64,000 bases of DNA from Casuarina equisetifolia (lineage: Eukaryota > Streptophyta > Magnoliopsida > Fagales > Casuarinaceae), in NCBI GenBank assembly GCA_028551475.1, contig CM052358.1:10399938-10463937 (forward strand). The letters are read 5' to 3'. This document shows, in pieces, positions 25,014-37,195 of this stretch. A program made the position numbers and the translations under genes. Positions within the stretch are counted from its first letter, which is position 1. Each line of letters starts with the position of its first letter. The notes beneath the pieces were generated by a model. It had not been told where the DNA came from, made no database searches, and was given only the letters and a program-made list of their open reading frames with translations.

Positions 25014-26758
25014 ATGCTGGACTACGAATGGGGAAACCCTAGCACAATGATGCTCTCAGGCGAAGAACCTGCGCCGGACCCCGACCAGGACCAGACCCGC
25101 CAAATCTTCGAACACTACAGCCAACCCTTCAGCAACCCCAGCTTCGATCCTCAACCCGCAACCACCGCTTTCGCTCACTTCCATACACCACAGCAAACAC
25201 ATCCCCATGCCCAGTCCCAGCTCCATCATCCCTTCTTTGACCCACGCGCCTACCATCAACCCAGCGCGTCGCCTTACCATCCCTCCCAACTGCTCTCCCT
25301 CGATCCTCTCGCCGGCGCTGCGGCAAGCGGAGGCGGGTACCTCGTGGTCCCTAAAAGCGAGGAGACGGTGTCTCGGCCCGTGGATTTTGTGTCCAGGATC
25401 GGGCTTAACCTGGGAGGTCGAACGTACTTTTCTTCGGCCGAGGATGAGTTCGTGAACCGGCTGTACCGGCGGTCAAGGCCGGCCGAACCAGGCTCGGCAA
25501 ACTCGCCCAGATGCCAGGCGGAGGGGTGCAACGCCGACCTGACCCATGCCAAGCACTACCACCGCCGTCACAAGGTCTGCGAGTTCCACTCCAAGGCCTC
25601 GACCGTCATCGCCGCCGGCTTGACTCAACGATTCTGCCAACAGTGCAGCAGGTTGTCTCAAATTCACGGATTTGCCCTTCCCTCTTGCTTCCCTTCACCA
25701 TGCCATGCACCCCACCCACCCTCTCCCCTGTCTGTAGACTGTCAGTGTTCCTCCCAATTGACAATAAGACCCCTCTGGATTGTACTCCGATCCAGTGATT
25801 GGTGCGGTAATCCCGAGGGGAGTTGCGTCCGGAAAGTTTGTTCGTTCTGCCTTGCTTGTTAAGCTGGGCAATTAAAGAACCTTAATTTAGAAAGCTTTAT
25901 TTGGGTGCGAAATGACAGAAAGCCCTTCTACGAGAGGGCCATATACAACATGAACAATCATTTTATTTGTCAGGGCAGTCCCAAAGATGTTCGGTGCATC
26001 CAACCCTAGAGGACGTAATTGCCCCCGGAAGATGTGTTCTTGGGACAATGATTGGCGGTGTCGTACATGTGGGGACGCCGGGGGCGTTTGCGTCCTGAAC
26101 CTCCACATGGCTTGGTTTTTTTTTTTTTACCACGCTTTCCATTTACGTACAACTCCATGTTTCGCTACTTATGGTTGCTTAGAAGAGTACAGAACAGTAA
26201 AGGCCGATTGCTTTTGTGATTAGAGTTCTGAAAGACTGCATTATAAGTTAAGTGGATGGTTTCTTTTTGAAAATTGTCACAGATTCCACCTTCTTTCGGA
26301 GTTTGATAATGGAAAGCGGAGTTGCCGAAAGAGGCTGGCCGACCACAACCGTCGCAGGCGAAAGACCCACCAACCCAATCAAGAGAGCCTGAAATCTCAG
26401 CCTGAGAGCACCCGCAACTCCTCCTCTGAAAGTAAGTGGCACTGCGAAAGATATATCGCGGAGGTTAAGCGATATAAATTTAATTTTCTTCAACATGAAG
26501 CTACGAATTTGTTTCTTCTGCTGTGGTTGTTATTCTCCAAAATTATCACCTGAGTGGAGCTTGCGGAAAAAGAGAGGATTTGATTTGATTTTCTCGGATA
26601 TTTTTGTAGGGTCTCCACCGGAATCTGGTACTTACTCGTCGTCGGTGACCGTGGCTGTGTCGCCACCAAGAATGTCACTGGATTGCTTCAGACAGCGACC
26701 TTTTCAGGGCTCGGTTTCATCAGGATCGTCAAGTTCACTTTTTTTCCCAAGCGGTTAA
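25014..26758 (+). CDS. SPL8: SBP-box transcription factor SPL8
   Basis: Nuclear DNA-binding protein recognising GTAC cores; in Arabidopsis SPL8 acts in anther, trichome and gibberellin-related development. Exons 25014-25651, 26283-26431 and 26610-26758 give 936 nt, or 311 residues. The N-terminus [10 protein letters not shown] and the [19 protein letters not shown] block are SPL8 hallmarks. The SBP domain (from about residue 165) starts [20 protein letters not shown], contains the second zinc site around [17 protein letters not shown], and ends in the bipartite [20 protein letters not shown]. Exon 1 ends after CQQCS plus AG, the conserved SBP intron position. The C-terminus has [20 protein letters not shown] and SSSLFFPSG, also SPL8-like. 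No miR156 site is present, as expected for this clade. Exon 1 is much more GC-rich than its surroundings. Confidence 0.96.
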
Positions 26759-29700
26759 TAAACCTTTGTCATGAATTCGGGGGCTTTTGTAGAAATGGCA
26801 GACGAATATGCAAGAACATAGAGAACGATCTTTCTTGCTTTTTTTTTTTTTTTGGTTTCTTTTTTATTATTATTTTTCTAGGTTACGTTTTTACTTTCCC
26901 TTTAAATTTCTCTGCTTGGTCTGATCTGCTGCTTGTAACACCAAATGGAGCATCTATATACTTTCTGTTGAAAGAGATTCCCAAGATATATATTATGTTG
27001 TAGTTTTTCGTCGCAAGGGAAGAAAAATCTGGGAAGAAAAGATCTGGCCACACAGTGGGATTTCCCACAGTAGTGTCTGTTTGGTTGCAGGAGTGGTGAC
27101 AGGCTCGTGTGTGCAGGTTTTACTTTAATTCCGGTATTGCATAATTCAGTTTTGTCTGCTACTGGGATTTACCTGAAAAGCAATTGAAATGTGAAAAAAT
27201 CTTGAGGAATAGACCATGATGAAGCAGGGCAGGTTTTCTTGGAACGTTGAAGGGGGAATAAGGGTGGTGACGCCGTCATCAAGCTGTCTCCCATGTGGAG
27301 ACTGTACTAAGTAAAACTTATAATGGCTAAATCAATGAGATGGCCCATAAATCAAATACACACGCATACCCAAACTATCGGGATCGGGATCGGGATCAGT
27401 GAGGCCAATTATTTTGTGAGAGTAGTAATGATTTTGGAAGGGCCCCATTTCCATCCTTGGAGGTGGGGGTCTACCTGAAAAAAGAATTGGCTTTGCAGTT
27501 GCATGGACTCTTTTAATGATCAAACTTTTACAATCTGAGGATGGTTCGCTTTTCTCTTAGTGAGATGTAATGCGCAATTTCCGAAGACGATTTGGCGTAT
27601 AGAATAGAAAGCATTTTAAAAAATCAGATGGTCCTTTTACGAATGGATAATTCTTTACTAACATGGTTTTTTGGGTTTTGTTTGATAACTTCTTGTGGAT
27701 ATACGAAGTAATAACTCCTGCTGACAAACTGTACGAACATAACTGCAATGGAAATGCACAAGCTTGGTGTGGGACTGGGTCACAACCATGTGCAAGTTCT
27801 TGCTTTGTAATTGCATGGGTCCATAGGGTGTAGTCAGGTCGATGGGTCGATGGGTTGATGGGTTGATTCAACTTCACTAAGAGTCTCTATATAAGTTTGA
27901 AAAATAGCTGAGTAGAAGACCAACGTGCCATAGGCTATCTGCTAAAGCTGTCCATGTTTTGAACCCCAGAAGATTTGAGCCAGTCATCTACTACAAGGGC
28001 ACTTCATCCCAACTTGGATGCATCCAGTTTCCAGGGTGATTCCAATCTATCCAGTTACTTTGTTCTGTAAGTATGAGTTTTATTGTTGGGTGATTAAAAC
28101 TCTTCTGGCGGAAGCTAAAGTTTATGTGCAGGCTCTGAAACTCTTGCACCTGTGACGCAATTACTTGTGATGAAGACCGATGGCAGAACAGTCGTTGCAC
28201 AATCCTTAAAGGCACTTGCCCAAAACAGTTGCTTATTAATGCATTAATGAAGATAATGACAACGACCGGTAGCATGCCAGAATCTTAGCACTTATAAAAA
28301 AAGTTTTTTTATCTGGAGTAAACCGGTGATTTTGGCTCCAATATCTCATACAACATTCCCAGACAAAGTTGAATTCTTTTGTACTAATCGACTATTATAA
28401 AGCTGATGCAGAAAGCTTATGTTTCTTTCGTCCTCATATAAAAAAAATTAGTACTTTTGATCGCTGTCCCCCAAGAAAACATGAAAATCATGTTTGCCGG
28501 TGACTATGGTTCCTTCTCATCTCCCGGAAACCTCCATGCACCTTCGCGGAAACTTGTTGTGGGCCATTTGATTTGACTTTCACACTGACTTAGTTATCCT
28601 TTTTGGCTCCAAAGGAAGCCTCCGTAGGCTTTGCTTTTTTCCTCACCAAGAACAAACTAAATACAAACAATAAACTTTGACATCCCTACAATTTCGTGGT
28701 TATTATTCATTCATCCTTTGGAAATAACACAGCTAATTTGGTTCATAGTCTGTGGTAACCAAATAGAAGAGCAAAACTTCTCACTCTTCAAGGAGAGTGC
28801 AGACGGGAGATTGCATATTCCTGAACTTCCTTACTCTTCATTGGCTATGCTTAGCTGCAAAATGAAATAATATATCAGAACTTCATCTGGGTTTGAATCC
28901 TACTAAGAGGTCCGCTAAAGATCACAAATTGTTGAACAAAGAACAAGATGTTTCTTTTATTCCTTCCAAGTGATCAGAAAATAAAGAAATAGTTAATATA
29001 TTCAAGATAATTATTTATTTATAAATTATCATCTCAATTCATCCTATTTCATCATAGCCGCAATGTGATATGATTTCAAAAGATGAACCGGATAAGGATA
29101 GTTCCAATGAAGTTTTATTAATAATTTTTAAGTGAAAAATAACATTTTCTTTTAGGTTAATTCTTGCCAGAGCTTGGCACAACATAGAACATTTATTACC
29201 AGAAGATGAATGCTAGGACTAAACATAACTAAACCCTTTTCAAAAATGCAAATCTAAAGAAAAATAAAATTGTATTTGGAAAACAATAATGGAAAGAGCT
29301 AGATATGCAAGACTTTATGATCAATACCCAAAACTTGTTGAGCCCATAAGATTTGAAAGCTTACACATATAATGAATTGCAAATGTGTGCTTTGTGGAGA
29401 GTCATTTAATACTTCTGTGTAAGAGGACATTTTTAAATTTTCCCCTTACAAGTTATTTTTTGGTATTTTTTTATTCATCAAGAGAAAGGCGATGGGAGGG
29501 AGCTGCAGCATCCCTTTTGCTGAGTAAGCACCTGCATATGTGAAAGTTTTTGGGTTTATTTCTTTTAGACCTTTCTATTCGGATATACCATCAACAAAAC
29601 AGATCTTCTTGCATTTCCACGGTTGGTAAAAAATTTTAAAAGCCTGAAAATGCTTATATTTTTCATAATTTACAAGCCCTAAAACTTGTATCTACTTTTG

Positions 29701-32672
29701 AAATCTCTATCATCATAACGTCTACAGTATGATCATCTTGTGTCACTTCCGAATATTGCCTTCTGCTATTCATGATTGATGCAACTACAACATCAAAAAG
29801 CGAATAGCTTTCACTGGCTATCACTCGCATCATTGTCGAATCGTAGCAAATCAAAACAAGGCCGTGCTGTACCCAAAACCTAATCTATGTAAGTCTCACG
29901 TTCGACACATGATTGATGGAAGGATGATAGTTAAGCTGGGTCACAATCTTATTAATCTCAAGCAGGACTATAGTTAAAGCATGGAAGTCAGGGTAGCTGG
30001 GGATCATATTTTCTTTCTTCTGATGTAGAAAGTAGAGTAGTACTAGGGTTATAACAGTCTCCATCAATTCTTGGTCCACAGCCTCCATTTATCTGATACA
30101 GTTTTTGAGCTTTGTCTTCTGTCTCATGGGTACGCAACAACTCTAGGAGATGCTCCCCTTCTTACTAGTATTTACCAACTATAATTTTCCCTATAATAGT
30201 AATTTGCGTAACCATGATCACTCAGAAAATGAAAGCAACAGGATTTATCCAAGCGAAGACCGTGGTGGTCCGTGGCCAAGCTGATTTCATTGGCTCCAGG
30301 AGGCTTCACCCATGACTAACACCACAGGCCAATTGATGCCGGACATGTGAATCGATTCAATCATTCAAGCGTAGGTCTTCTCTCCCTAGTATCGGTTTCA
30401 GGTCACTGGAAAGATTATCCATTACATGACAAAACTAAAATCCAAGTAAATCTTCTTGCACCTCAAACTCTCAAGTATGACATGAATTCTCAATCGTTGC
30501 CTGCATATTAGTGCGCAAAGAAAGTGACTCAACACAACAATCCAATGAATCTGGAAATGTTGGGAGAAGTGTCTCTTTCATCCCAATGTCCTGTCCCATG
30601 TGCCCTGTGTGGGCAAGTGAAAGTAACCCTTCAGATTTTGAAAGTTACACTAAACAATGTTAAAATTTACTTTCTATTAAAATTTGTAGAGAAGAGCTGA
30701 TATGTAACTTAACATCCTAAAATATTAAGTAGAAGAATCTATTTCTTTATAAACTAATTTTTAAGTTGTTATGCTTCCCATGTGCAACTTAACACACAAT
30801 TTTATCCCAAGCATGAGACAACACTTTCCATGAAAATCTTTGTTATAAGTAAAAGGGTAGAAGATTGAGCTTAGATTTTCAATAGATTCCCTAATAATAT
30901 GGGACAACTCATATCCTCTACTTAAGATGTCTCCTTACCACAATGATCCAACTTTAACCATTTTATGCAATGTCTCATTTTCATGAATTTTGAACTTATT
31001 CATATCTATAGGATATTAAGGAAGAATTTGAACTTTGATATCATATTAATTTATAGAAAATAATTCATATCTTACTTAAAACATTAAGATATTAAGTAGT
31101 AGAAGACATTTATTCATAAATTACCTTTTAAGCTTTTATTCTTTCCGAAATTATCGCCTTACCTATCAATTTTTGAAGAGCTTCTAAGGGATTGTCTTTG
31201 TTGCGTTGCAATAACTTGGGCCAATCGTTTGGAATGAAGAATTAGATTTCTATTTTATATATATGGAAATATGTATTATGCTGCATTTTCCGCATACTCA
31301 TGCTCCCTCTCCGTCCTTCATTGTCTCATTGTTTACTCCTCCATCCTACCATAATCGAAATTCCATCTTACCACTTTTTCCACCTTTTTTCACGCGTGGG
31401 GATAAGCTATTCCATTGATTTTGCAATAGTACTGTCTGACTGAATTCTTTGAAGGTGATCTATCACACTCATTGTAGCCCACAAAGATAACTAATCAATC
31501 CAAAATCGTTTTAGAAGAAATCCCACCCAAGGACGATGCAGCAAGATAGGAGTTCAAAATGTTGACAAAAGGGTAAAGAGAAAGACTACGGTAGGTGGAA
31601 AAGTGAAAAGTTTTTCTAAGATCGGAGTGTAAGTTTCTTCTTTACGGATAATGCAACAGAGACTTGACCACTCGTTACCAAAAAGGTGAAGATTAAGGGC
31701 ATTGCCCGTGCAATACTCTAGGTATTTGTAGGATCTTGATCATCACTTTATAATTGTACTCAAGGCTAATAAAGGAGGAGTTATCATTTATTGAGTAGTT
31801 TTTGCTAACAAGGCAATCGTTTGGACACCTGACTTCATCTGGGATTTGTTTGATAGGTAAAACGTACAAAACCAGCTTGTGAGACAGCTATTCCCAACAT
31901 GTCAGGCACTTAATCGATTTTAACCGCAATCTGCAGTCTCTTGTTTTGCTCTTCGTAATTCGACTTCATTTTCGTTAGCATGCCATTATAGCTTCGGAAT
32001 GTCATGCGCAGATCATGATATTCCTCTCAAGTTCTTCTTGTTTTCCCCGTTTTCTTCTAACAGACACTGAAACTTTTAAACCCACAAATCAATATTCAAA
32101 ATCTAGCGAAACCCAAAAACTTGTCTACTTGGGGAGCACAAATACTAGTTTCAGGACCCGCACACTGCCGAAATGAAGAATTTGATTGGGATGATGATTG
32201 TACGTATAAGAGCAGACTTGGCCTTATCGGACAAATGCAGCATTTCCTGCAGCTGTCGACTTCCCAGTTTCCACTGGTCCCCAACCCTACAATCGTTTTC
32301 CCCTCATTACTACAAGGCCAGCTTTCATTACCAGCAATACTTGTTAGGGCCTTCAATGCAACTACTAACTCTTCTGGCACTATTCACTGACCATGCCTTT
32401 TCCAACCCAGCACGTGTAGGGCTTCCCTTGGTTCGTCAGAAGGTTGATGTGTGGGGCTGCAACTAATCCATCAATGATATGGCGCTGCAGGTTCAGGTTC
32501 AGTACACGTGAAATCGAAATATTGAGTGCTCTGCTCTCCCATGGTGGGGACCGACTTCAGTTGTGACATCAAATTCATACACGCAACATGTATGCTAAGC
32601 AGCAGCACAAATTGATCTATATTTATGCACAACGTTTGCGTTTACTGCTTCCCCTGAGCAATCTTAAGCTAA
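26759..32672. other. Intergenic spacer, no recognised gene
   Basis: This stretch begins with the SPL8 3' flank. It includes short tandem motifs, (CGGGAT)3 near 27376 and GATGGGTT-type repeats near 27836-27868. The 94-codon frame at 32096-32380 (minus) and the frames opposite it have no domain I know. The rest is AT-rich with no coding signal. Confidence 0.55.
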
Positions 32673-35011
32673 TGGAAGAAGGGTGATTCAACTATCATGG
32701 AACATTCGGTACTTACAATTTTATGCTGTCTCCAAAAGATGGTAACACTTCAAGTTAATGGTTCATGGACAAATTGGTCTTGTGTTTCATGGAAGGGAAG
32801 TACTTGTAGAGACTAGTTTTGAAGCTTTCCGAACTTTCACCCCAACATACCTGGACAGCTCGACCATCTACGGGGAGACCTATCTAAAAGCAGGAAATAA
32901 TGATATGCTGGATAGTACAACAAATTATTCTGGGAGGAAGACGACGCCAAATGGTGTCTTAAGGTGATATGATTGTTGAAGAAAAATCTAAAGCTACACA
33001 CCAATTGTGAGGACTGAATCTAATAAATACAACAGAAAAAACTAGAGAAATTGCATGAAAAAGAGAGAGAAAGGAAGCAACAAATTGTTGCAGAATATCG
33101 AATTGTCTATCCCATCATTGGATTGGAAGTAACTCCACAATGTCTTTTCAACGGATATCATATTATTGGACTCTCCAGTCCCACACCGTTGACAAATGAC
33201 AGGACAAGTTTTGTGGTGCTAAAGCAAAAGTTGGGTTAAGCCTTTTTCAAAATCACACTCTTAAGTCTCAATTGTTAGTATCAGAAAAAATGTTACTGCA
33301 AGTTGAATCCTTTTGATCTTACACTTCCAATGAACTTTGTTATTGAGGCAATATAAGTCCATTAACTGATCCGTTAATATTGATCGGAAATAAGCCTTTG
33401 TGGAATCTTCAAGTACAGACCCATGTAAATAGAACTGAGGGAAGAAAGACAGTTTTGATGGAGTTACCACTTTTCTCTACAAATCAACTTAAGTTTATGG
33501 CGTTGATCAATATTAATTTGTTCCACGTCAGATTTCTACAGGAAGATATACATTAGATCATTAATTTTATGGAGGTGGAAATATGGCTCTGTTGTAGAGG
33601 TGAGACTAGAAAGTCATTGATTTTAAGAGCATGCATGTGCGGTGTGTGTCCCAGCCGTGGTAAAGATTGCATCCACTTTCCACCCTAGCACTCACAATAT
33701 CCCTAGATTTGGACCACAGCTAGGTCTATGGCAATCATAAAGGCAAAGTAGAACCCCCCTACCAACTCTGTTAGAAGGACTGCTTCTTCTCATTTTTGAG
33801 CCTTGCACTCGGAGAGAGCAACTGGTCTGCCAGAAAGTTTCAAATAATGAGCGCCTTGCTGTGTCTTTGCCGAGTCTCTGCAGCTTGAGGGACCCTTTTC
33901 ACGTGGCGCGCTTCATTTTATGTGGACTGCATCTGAAAAGATGCTCACGGTGCCTGACGGTTTAGCGATTGTAATATCTCATAATTCTTTAAGAGAGAGA
34001 GGGGAGGAGAGAATGAAACAACCTTCTCTATTTGATTACATTGTTAGGCCAATGAACTTTGTTATTGAGGTATGTCAATTAAATATAGATTAACTGTTAT
34101 AAGCCATAGTTTTCCGACTAAGATTATAATAAATCATGTTTATTAAATAACATATAAAAAATAAGGTAGGACTGATTTTAACTCTTTTTATAGTATCATA
34201 AAGAATAAGGAGACTTAGGTTTTTCATAAGTTATCTGTCTTGGTAGTCTTATCATGCCAGTGTACTTGAATAAAAATAAAAGATAAGATTTTTATTTGAA
34301 GAAAATATTTCACTTTATTATATCTTTATCAAGAATCATAAGAATGATATGTTTTATTATTTTTAATCTCACTCTATTAGAGTTTAGTGTCACATCTACT
34401 ACCCAAATCTCGAGATGTCTTGTCTCATTGGGGACATATCTAATCTTAACATACATCCCTTCTCGTGATTTCTATCGTTCTGTTTCTTTGGCGCCTTATC
34501 ACCGACCATTTTATTTTTGTTTTCAGCGTTCTTTGATGTTGTCCTTCTGCTGCAGTCGTTCCACCTTTTCCAAGCAGGATAAGATCAAACATCGTTTCTT
34601 ACTAGGGGAAGCTATAAAGATCTATTTCTGACGATAAACTTCTAGTCTCGGTCAGAGTAGGGTGGTTAAAGAAGTACAGGCTCCTGTAACTTTTATACAT
34701 TCAACATGCAGGATCCTGTTGCAATCGCTAGGTAAAAATGAGTGCTGCGTAGAATATGTAAAACTCATGGCAGTGTTTGCAGGAACAAAGCAAAATGAAT
34801 TCGTAGAACTGGAAGAACTGGATTCCTCATTATCATCAGTCATGTCGAAATGTAAACTCCAAATTAAATTTTTCAATACAAAACATCCTTACCGAGAGAA
34901 AAATTATGAAATTTTTGAAGAAAAAGAATTGGTGGATTACACAGCTTGACAAATTATCGTCTTACAAATCTCTATGTACTAATACCGAAAGATAATAAAA
35001 TAAACCCTACA
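32673..35011. repeat. Left copy of a 2.1-2.3 kb diverged direct repeat (possible LTR)
   Basis: The sequence from TGGAAGAAGGGTGATTCAAC onward runs collinear with 44150-46294. Shared blocks include ACAAATTGGTCTTG, TTTATGGCGTTGATCAATAT, GTCTTTGCCGAGTCT, TATAAAGATCTA and GGATTACACAGCTTG. A roughly 350-bp segment near 34040-34420 is absent from the right copy. The start TGG and its position opposite a PBS-like motif in the other copy suggest LTRs. No clear target duplication was found. The right boundary is uncertain (34990-35011). Confidence 0.65.
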
Positions 35012-35783
35012 TTGCTGACAGACGCAAGCCCAGTGCTCACACAATCTACACAGTCAAGCCCAAGCTCGGTAGCCATTCAAGAAGTCTTCATACAAAATGA
35101 AAACATAAAGCAAGAATCAACTCGATTACAGACCCCTCAATCGAGCTTCCTCTTCTACTGCAACAGATTCGTCGAAGGTTCAAGGATAGCAGCTCAGCCT
35201 AGCCGTTAGCAAAGGGGGCTCCTTAGCACATTGTAACAAGAATCTTTTAATCATACACTTAATTGTAGAACTTTATTTTATTTTTTATATTTTGATAAAT
35301 TATCATGTATTTATAGATATCACAAAATGGTATTACAAATAGTTCAAAAAGAAATATCCATCACTTAGGCTAAAAAACAGCCTTTAGAAAATTTCAAAGC
35401 TCTTACAATTATTTGTTATAATTGACAAGTTTTACTTCTCCATTTGATGAGATATTATTCCTCACATCCTTTTTTAATTTTGGTGACAACATATACACCT
35501 TAACCCCTTCCCCTTCTTGAGTTGCCATTAAGTCTAGATGATATTAGAGACTATTTAATTCTCTCAATCAGATGAATTTAACAAGGTATAATATGCAAAA
35601 AAATCAAACTCATCTAAATCATAACCAAATTCATGTAACTTATTGCATAACAAAAAAATCTCTCATTGCTTGTTTAAGAACACAACTTTAAAAACTATCG
35701 AATTAGATTAAGAAGAAAACACAAAATAAGAAGAACTTGAATACCTGCAAGTTTAGTGAATACTACAAACCTCAAAATTAGGG

Positions 35784-35918
35784 TTGGGTAGTATTGACAA
35801 CAAAGTTGTACATTAGAAAGAGAGGTACTTGTGATAGCTTATAAGCTTGAATAACCCCCTTTTTCTCTAAGGCTTTTTGAAGAGAGGTGGACATATGTCT
35901 TTCACATGGGAACAGAGC
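35784..35918 (+). repeat. Short LTR-like unit A followed by a decayed tRNA-Met PBS
   Basis: The unit contains AAAGAGAGGTACTTGTGATA and GAAGAGAGGTGGAC and ends TTTCACA, followed at once by TGGGAACAGAGC. This matches the plant PBS TGGTATCAGAGC at ten of twelve bases. The length of about 120 bp would suit a TRIM element or a truncated copia LTR. Confidence 0.45.
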
Positions 35919-35999
35919 TAGTCCTTCCTCCATATGTCCCAATCCAATTTATGTGGTTAATCCTTTATTGACAAAAAATCAAGTTTGAATTGAAGGGAA

Positions 36000-36130
36000 A
36001 TATTGGATAATAAAGTCTCACATTAAAGAGAGAGATACTTGTGATATACTTTATAACCTTGGACAACCACTCTTCTCAATGAGGCATTTTGAAGAGAGGT
36101 GGACTTGGGCCTTTCACAGGTACAAGAACT
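36000..36130 (+). repeat. Short LTR-like unit B, tandem relative of unit A
   Basis: It starts with ATTGGATAATAAAGTCTCAC, shares the AGAGAGATACTTGTGATA and GAAGAGAGGTGGACTTGGGC blocks with unit A, and ends TTTCACA. GGTACAAGAACT follows, a further decayed PBS. Two copies in tandem suggest an LTR-internal-LTR remnant or recombination product. Confidence 0.4.
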
Positions 36131-36792
36131 ACAGGTGTTTCATTTGTTTGTTCAAGAATTGAAAGAGGAATCTAGTTTTTGGAACCTTGTTTGTGATTGG
36201 TCAAGGCCTTTTGCCTCAGGATTTTTCTCGATTTCTTTCTGAAGTTTCTCACAGTGTGGATTATTGTGTTTCTTTCCTCCATCTCTCTCTTTTTTGAAGC
36301 TTCAAACTTGACTCAAATGGTCGAATCGGCGTGCGACCAGCGCTTACCCAAAATGCTGAGGTAAGGCTCTTAGCGTTCAACTAGAAGGAAAAGAACCAGT
36401 ACTTTCTTTGGTTTCGGGGCTTTAGGCTTTAGTTTAAAATAAGAGGTTCCTGCTGACTGAGTTTTATGCTCAGTGGGGGTGCGTCTTGAGAATGATCAGG
36501 GTTACACGTAAAGAATCACGCAGAGAGCTAATATGGTGCGCTTTATCCAGCAGCGAAAGAGTGATAGATGAGAGGCAATAAACTGCAAGTGGGACGACAA
36601 TTCAACTGCAAAAGAGTGGTAAGTAAAAGCCAATAAACAACAAGTCTAAGAGCCAGTAAATAACTGGTGTAATGACAGCTCAGCAGCATAAACTGATATT
36701 AGAATAACATGATAAACTTCATGTCACAAAGTAGCATCACTATTGTAGAAAGCTTAATGTTTTCAATGTGAGAGTAATATCAAAGTTATGAT

Positions 36793-36850
36793 ATATCATC
36801 ACCAAAAGGTAGCAGTGGTATGCACCCCAAAGAATTTGGACCCGTGAGGG
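36793..36850 (+). pseudogene. Older copia integrase fragment, left part (interrupted)
   Basis: The frame reads ISSPKGSSGMHPKEFGPVR, aligning with the xSTSxPLxLLHMDLFGPVR segment that precedes the copia integrase core. It breaks at the GAGGG target site and continues in the same frame after the inserted element, at 42706. Strongly decayed; no gag found upstream. Confidence 0.6.
36846..36850. repeat. Target site duplication GAGGG, left
   Basis: Perfect 5-bp match to 42701-42705, directly outside the two LTR ends. Confidence 0.9.
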
Positions 36851-37181
36851 TGTAAACTGAAGTGTTTGAACACATGGATGAGAATAAAACTCTAATAAAT
36901 GGAGAGAAAACTCGTTTACAATGAAATGGGATAAGTTGTTCCTCTTGATAAAATTATGAACATAAAACAAAAGCATTTATAGACAACATGGAAGAATGAA
37001 ACCCTAAACCTAAAATCCTTGTCTGGAGGTTTGAGATGTGTCTTCTTGCAGGTTGCGTGCTGTAGGCTGGACGGTGCAGGCGACAGCAGAGAAGTCAGGC
37101 GTGTGCTTCTCTGCTGCCCCTCAGAGTTGGTGATGTGGCAGCCACGTCCACGTGGCTGCCACATAGACTCATATCTGAACA
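36851..37181 (-). repeat. 3' LTR of the copia element
   Basis: 331 bp, on the plus strand beginning TGTAAACTGAAG and ending ATATCTGAACA. It contains a telo-box-like AAACCCTAAACC and a 13-bp palindrome at 37135-37162. Relative to the other LTR it carries more T and A at variable sites, as methylation-driven decay would give. Confidence 0.95.
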
Positions 37182-37195
37182 GGCTCCCTCAAGCT
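37182..37195 (-). other. Polypurine tract of the copia element
   Basis: On the minus strand AGCTTGAGGGAGCC directly abuts the 3' LTR. The polyprotein's terminal TGA is part of this motif, a common arrangement in plant copia elements. Confidence 0.75.

Noticed and set aside
25056..25667. Several open frames opposite or overlapping SPL8 exon 1
   Set aside because: Shadows caused by the high GC content of the true exon.
28880..28915. GGTTTGAATCCTAC, tRNA-like box
   Set aside because: No cloverleaf upstream.
32096..32466. Open frames on both strands
   Set aside because: No known domain in either reading and no splice signals; may be part of an old repeat.
35180..35205. 13-bp match (AGGATAGCAGCTC) to SPL exon 3, suggesting the left repeat carries SPL sequence
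   Set aside because: Neighbouring bases do not align, so I treat it as chance.
34662..35209. Frames within and after the left direct repeat
   Set aside because: The corresponding part of the right copy has frame shifts; peptide similarity follows from repeat homology, not from a proven gene.
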